6,386 nt of DNA, taken from positions 1-6,386 of the forward strand of contig CAMQUX010000081.1 in NCBI GenBank assembly GCA_947037905.1, given 5' to 3'. Positions 5,235 to 6,386 of the stretch are shown piece after piece. A model generated the notes under the pieces. The model did no database searches, was not told the DNA's origin, and saw only the letters and a list, made by a program, of their open reading frames with translations. Source of the DNA: an uncultured Desulfovibrionaceae bacterium. GTDB taxonomy: Bacteria; Desulfobacterota; Desulfovibrionia; Desulfovibrionales; Desulfovibrionaceae. A program made the translations under genes and the position numbers. How positions within the stretch are numbered: position 1 is the first letter of the stretch; each line of letters opens with the position of its first letter.

Positions 5235-6386
5235 ATGAATAATATAAAAGTATACACGGTAAGTCTTGGTTGTCCTAAAAATAGGGTGGATACAGAAAAA
5301 CTTCTGGGCACTTTGGGCGATAAATACTCACCAGCAACAGAACTTTTTGAGGCTGATTTGGTGCTTGTAAATACCTGCGCGTTTATAGAACCAGCGGTTG
5401 AGGAATCTTTAGATGTGATACTCGGCATAGTGAAAGAATGCTCTACGTTAAAAACAAAAAAGCCACTGATTGCGGTTGCGGGCTGTTTGGTTAGCCGTTA
5501 CGCAGATGATATACAAAAAGAATTACCAGAGGTGGATATTTGGCTTTCTACTAAAGAAATAGATAACTGGGGGAGTGTTTTAGCTGAAAAATTTGGGAGT
5601 ATTTTTTCTGGTGAGGAGCGGTTTTTAGAAGATTCGAAAACCTACGCTTATGTAAAAGTTGGCGAGGGTTGTTCTCATAATTGTCAGTTTTGTACAATTC
5701 CTTTTATACGAGGCAAGCAAAAGAGTTTTGCGCTTGATTATTTATTAAAAGACGCACGTTTTGTGCTGAGTAAAAATATTCCTGAGATTATTTTAGTAGG
5801 GCAAGATACCTCAAGCTGGGGAACAGATTTTAAGCCTAAGGCAAAATTTCAGGAGCTTGTTTCTGCTTTTACACAATTAGAGGAAGAGGGTTTGAAGTGG
5901 CTACGGCTAATGTATCTTTACCCAGCAGGCTTAGATGATTCTTTTTTAGAGTTCATGGCAAAGCTTACAGATTCTGGCACAAAAACGCCTCTTTTGCCGT
6001 ATTTTGATGTGCCTTTGCAGCATGCCCACGAAGAGGTATTAGCAAGTATGGGGCGTCCTTTTGCAAAAGAGCCTCGCAAGGTCATTGAAAAAGTACGTGG
6101 ATATTTTCCAACAGCAGCCCTTAGAACTTCGCTAATAGTAGGATATCCAGGGGAAACAGAAGAGCATTTTAATTATCTGTGCGATTTTGTGAGAGAAGCA
6201 CGTTTTCATCATTTAGGAGTTTTCTCTTACTGGGCAGAAGATGGAACAAAAGCAGCCAAGCTTCCAAATCAGGTAGATGCAGAGATAAAAAAATATCGTA
6301 AAGATACACTTATGCAGATACAACAAGAGGTATCTGAAGAAATTTTAAGAGAATATCGCCTAGAAACCCTTGAAATTTTAATAGAA
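5235..6386 (+). CDS. rimO: Ribosomal protein uS12 methylthiotransferase RimO (C-terminus cut by window edge)
   Basis: RimO is a radical SAM enzyme with two 4Fe-4S clusters that adds a methylthio group to the conserved Asp of ribosomal protein S12. The frame is open for 384 codons to the right edge. The N-terminal MTTase domain starts with SLGCPKNRVDTE, and Cys13, Cys48 (NTCAFI) and Cys84 (AGCL) are its cluster ligands. The radical SAM motif is GCSHNCQFC, with Cys146, Cys150 and Cys153. Further family marks are VGQDTSSWG, LPYFDVPLQHA and IVGYPGETEEHF. SLGCPKN and LQHA separate it from MiaB. The family is about 440 residues, so roughly 55, essentially the TRAM domain, lie beyond the window. The ATG at 5235 is the first possible start, because an in-frame TGA lies at 5226-5228; the Shine-Dalgarno-like GAGGG (5227-5231) is unusually close, 3 bases away. 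Confidence 0.97.
   Translation, partial: MNNIKVYTVSLGCPKNRVDTEKLLGTLGDKYSPATELFEADLVLVNTCAFIEPAVEESLDVILGIVKECSTLKTKKPLIAVAGCLVSRYADDIQKELPEVDIWLSTKEIDNWGSVLAEKFGSIFSGEERFLEDSKTYAYVKVGEGCSHNCQFCTIPFIRGKQKSFALDYLLKDARFVLSKNIPEIILVGQDTSSWGTDFKPKAKFQELVSAFTQLEEEGLKWLRLMYLYPAGLDDSFLEFMAKLTDSGTKTPLLPYFDVPLQHAHEEVLASMGRPFAKEPRKVIEKVRGYFPTAALRTSLIVGYPGETEEHFNYLCDFVREARFHHLGVFSYWAEDGTKAAKLPNQVDAEIKKYRKDTLMQIQQEVSEEILREYRLETLEILIE

Noticed and set aside
5144..5428. Minus-strand 94-codon ORF
   Set aside because: It is antisense to the start of rimO, has no family features and covers the divergent promoter region.

Overview
The window looks like a chromosomal segment of a low-GC relative of Desulfovibrio. 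The main clue is a periplasmic tetrahaem cytochrome of the class III (c3) type, a protein typical of Desulfovibrio-like sulfate reducers. The DNA, however, is AT-rich, with intergenic stretches made almost entirely of A and T, whereas most Desulfovibrio are GC-rich. Lawsonia intracellularis, a low-GC obligate intracellular member of this group, would fit. That is an inference from composition and gene content; I could not run a database match.

Layout. Positions 1-1536 (minus strand) hold the first 512 codons of an unrecognised acidic, coiled-coil-rich protein. It has a 16-residue tandem repeat near its N-terminus and runs off the left edge. Immediately upstream of it, on the same strand, is the cytochrome c3 gene (1632-2033), separated by a perfect terminator-like hairpin. 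A consensus-like promoter lies upstream of the cytochrome gene, and a second candidate promoter for the coiled-coil gene is embedded partly in the hairpin. Next comes about 580 bases of very AT-rich DNA (2034-2613) with no convincing gene, only a doubtful 66-residue hydrophobic ORF and a short hexamer repeat. Positions 2614-4434 (minus) encode glmS and 4536-5138 (minus) encode an RdgB/HAM1-type nucleotide pyrophosphatase. From 5235 to the right edge, on the plus strand and divergent from rdgB, lies rimO, cut before its C-terminal TRAM domain.

The conserved genes do ordinary jobs: amino-sugar synthesis for peptidoglycan and LPS (GlmS), cleaning of the nucleotide pool (RdgB), methylthiolation of ribosomal protein S12 (RimO) and periplasmic electron transfer (cytochrome c3). 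They do not form one pathway. I see no mobile element, CRISPR array, tRNA, rRNA or defence cassette. The one part that could be biologically new is the repeat-bearing coiled-coil protein at the left edge. Its function cannot be read from the sequence.
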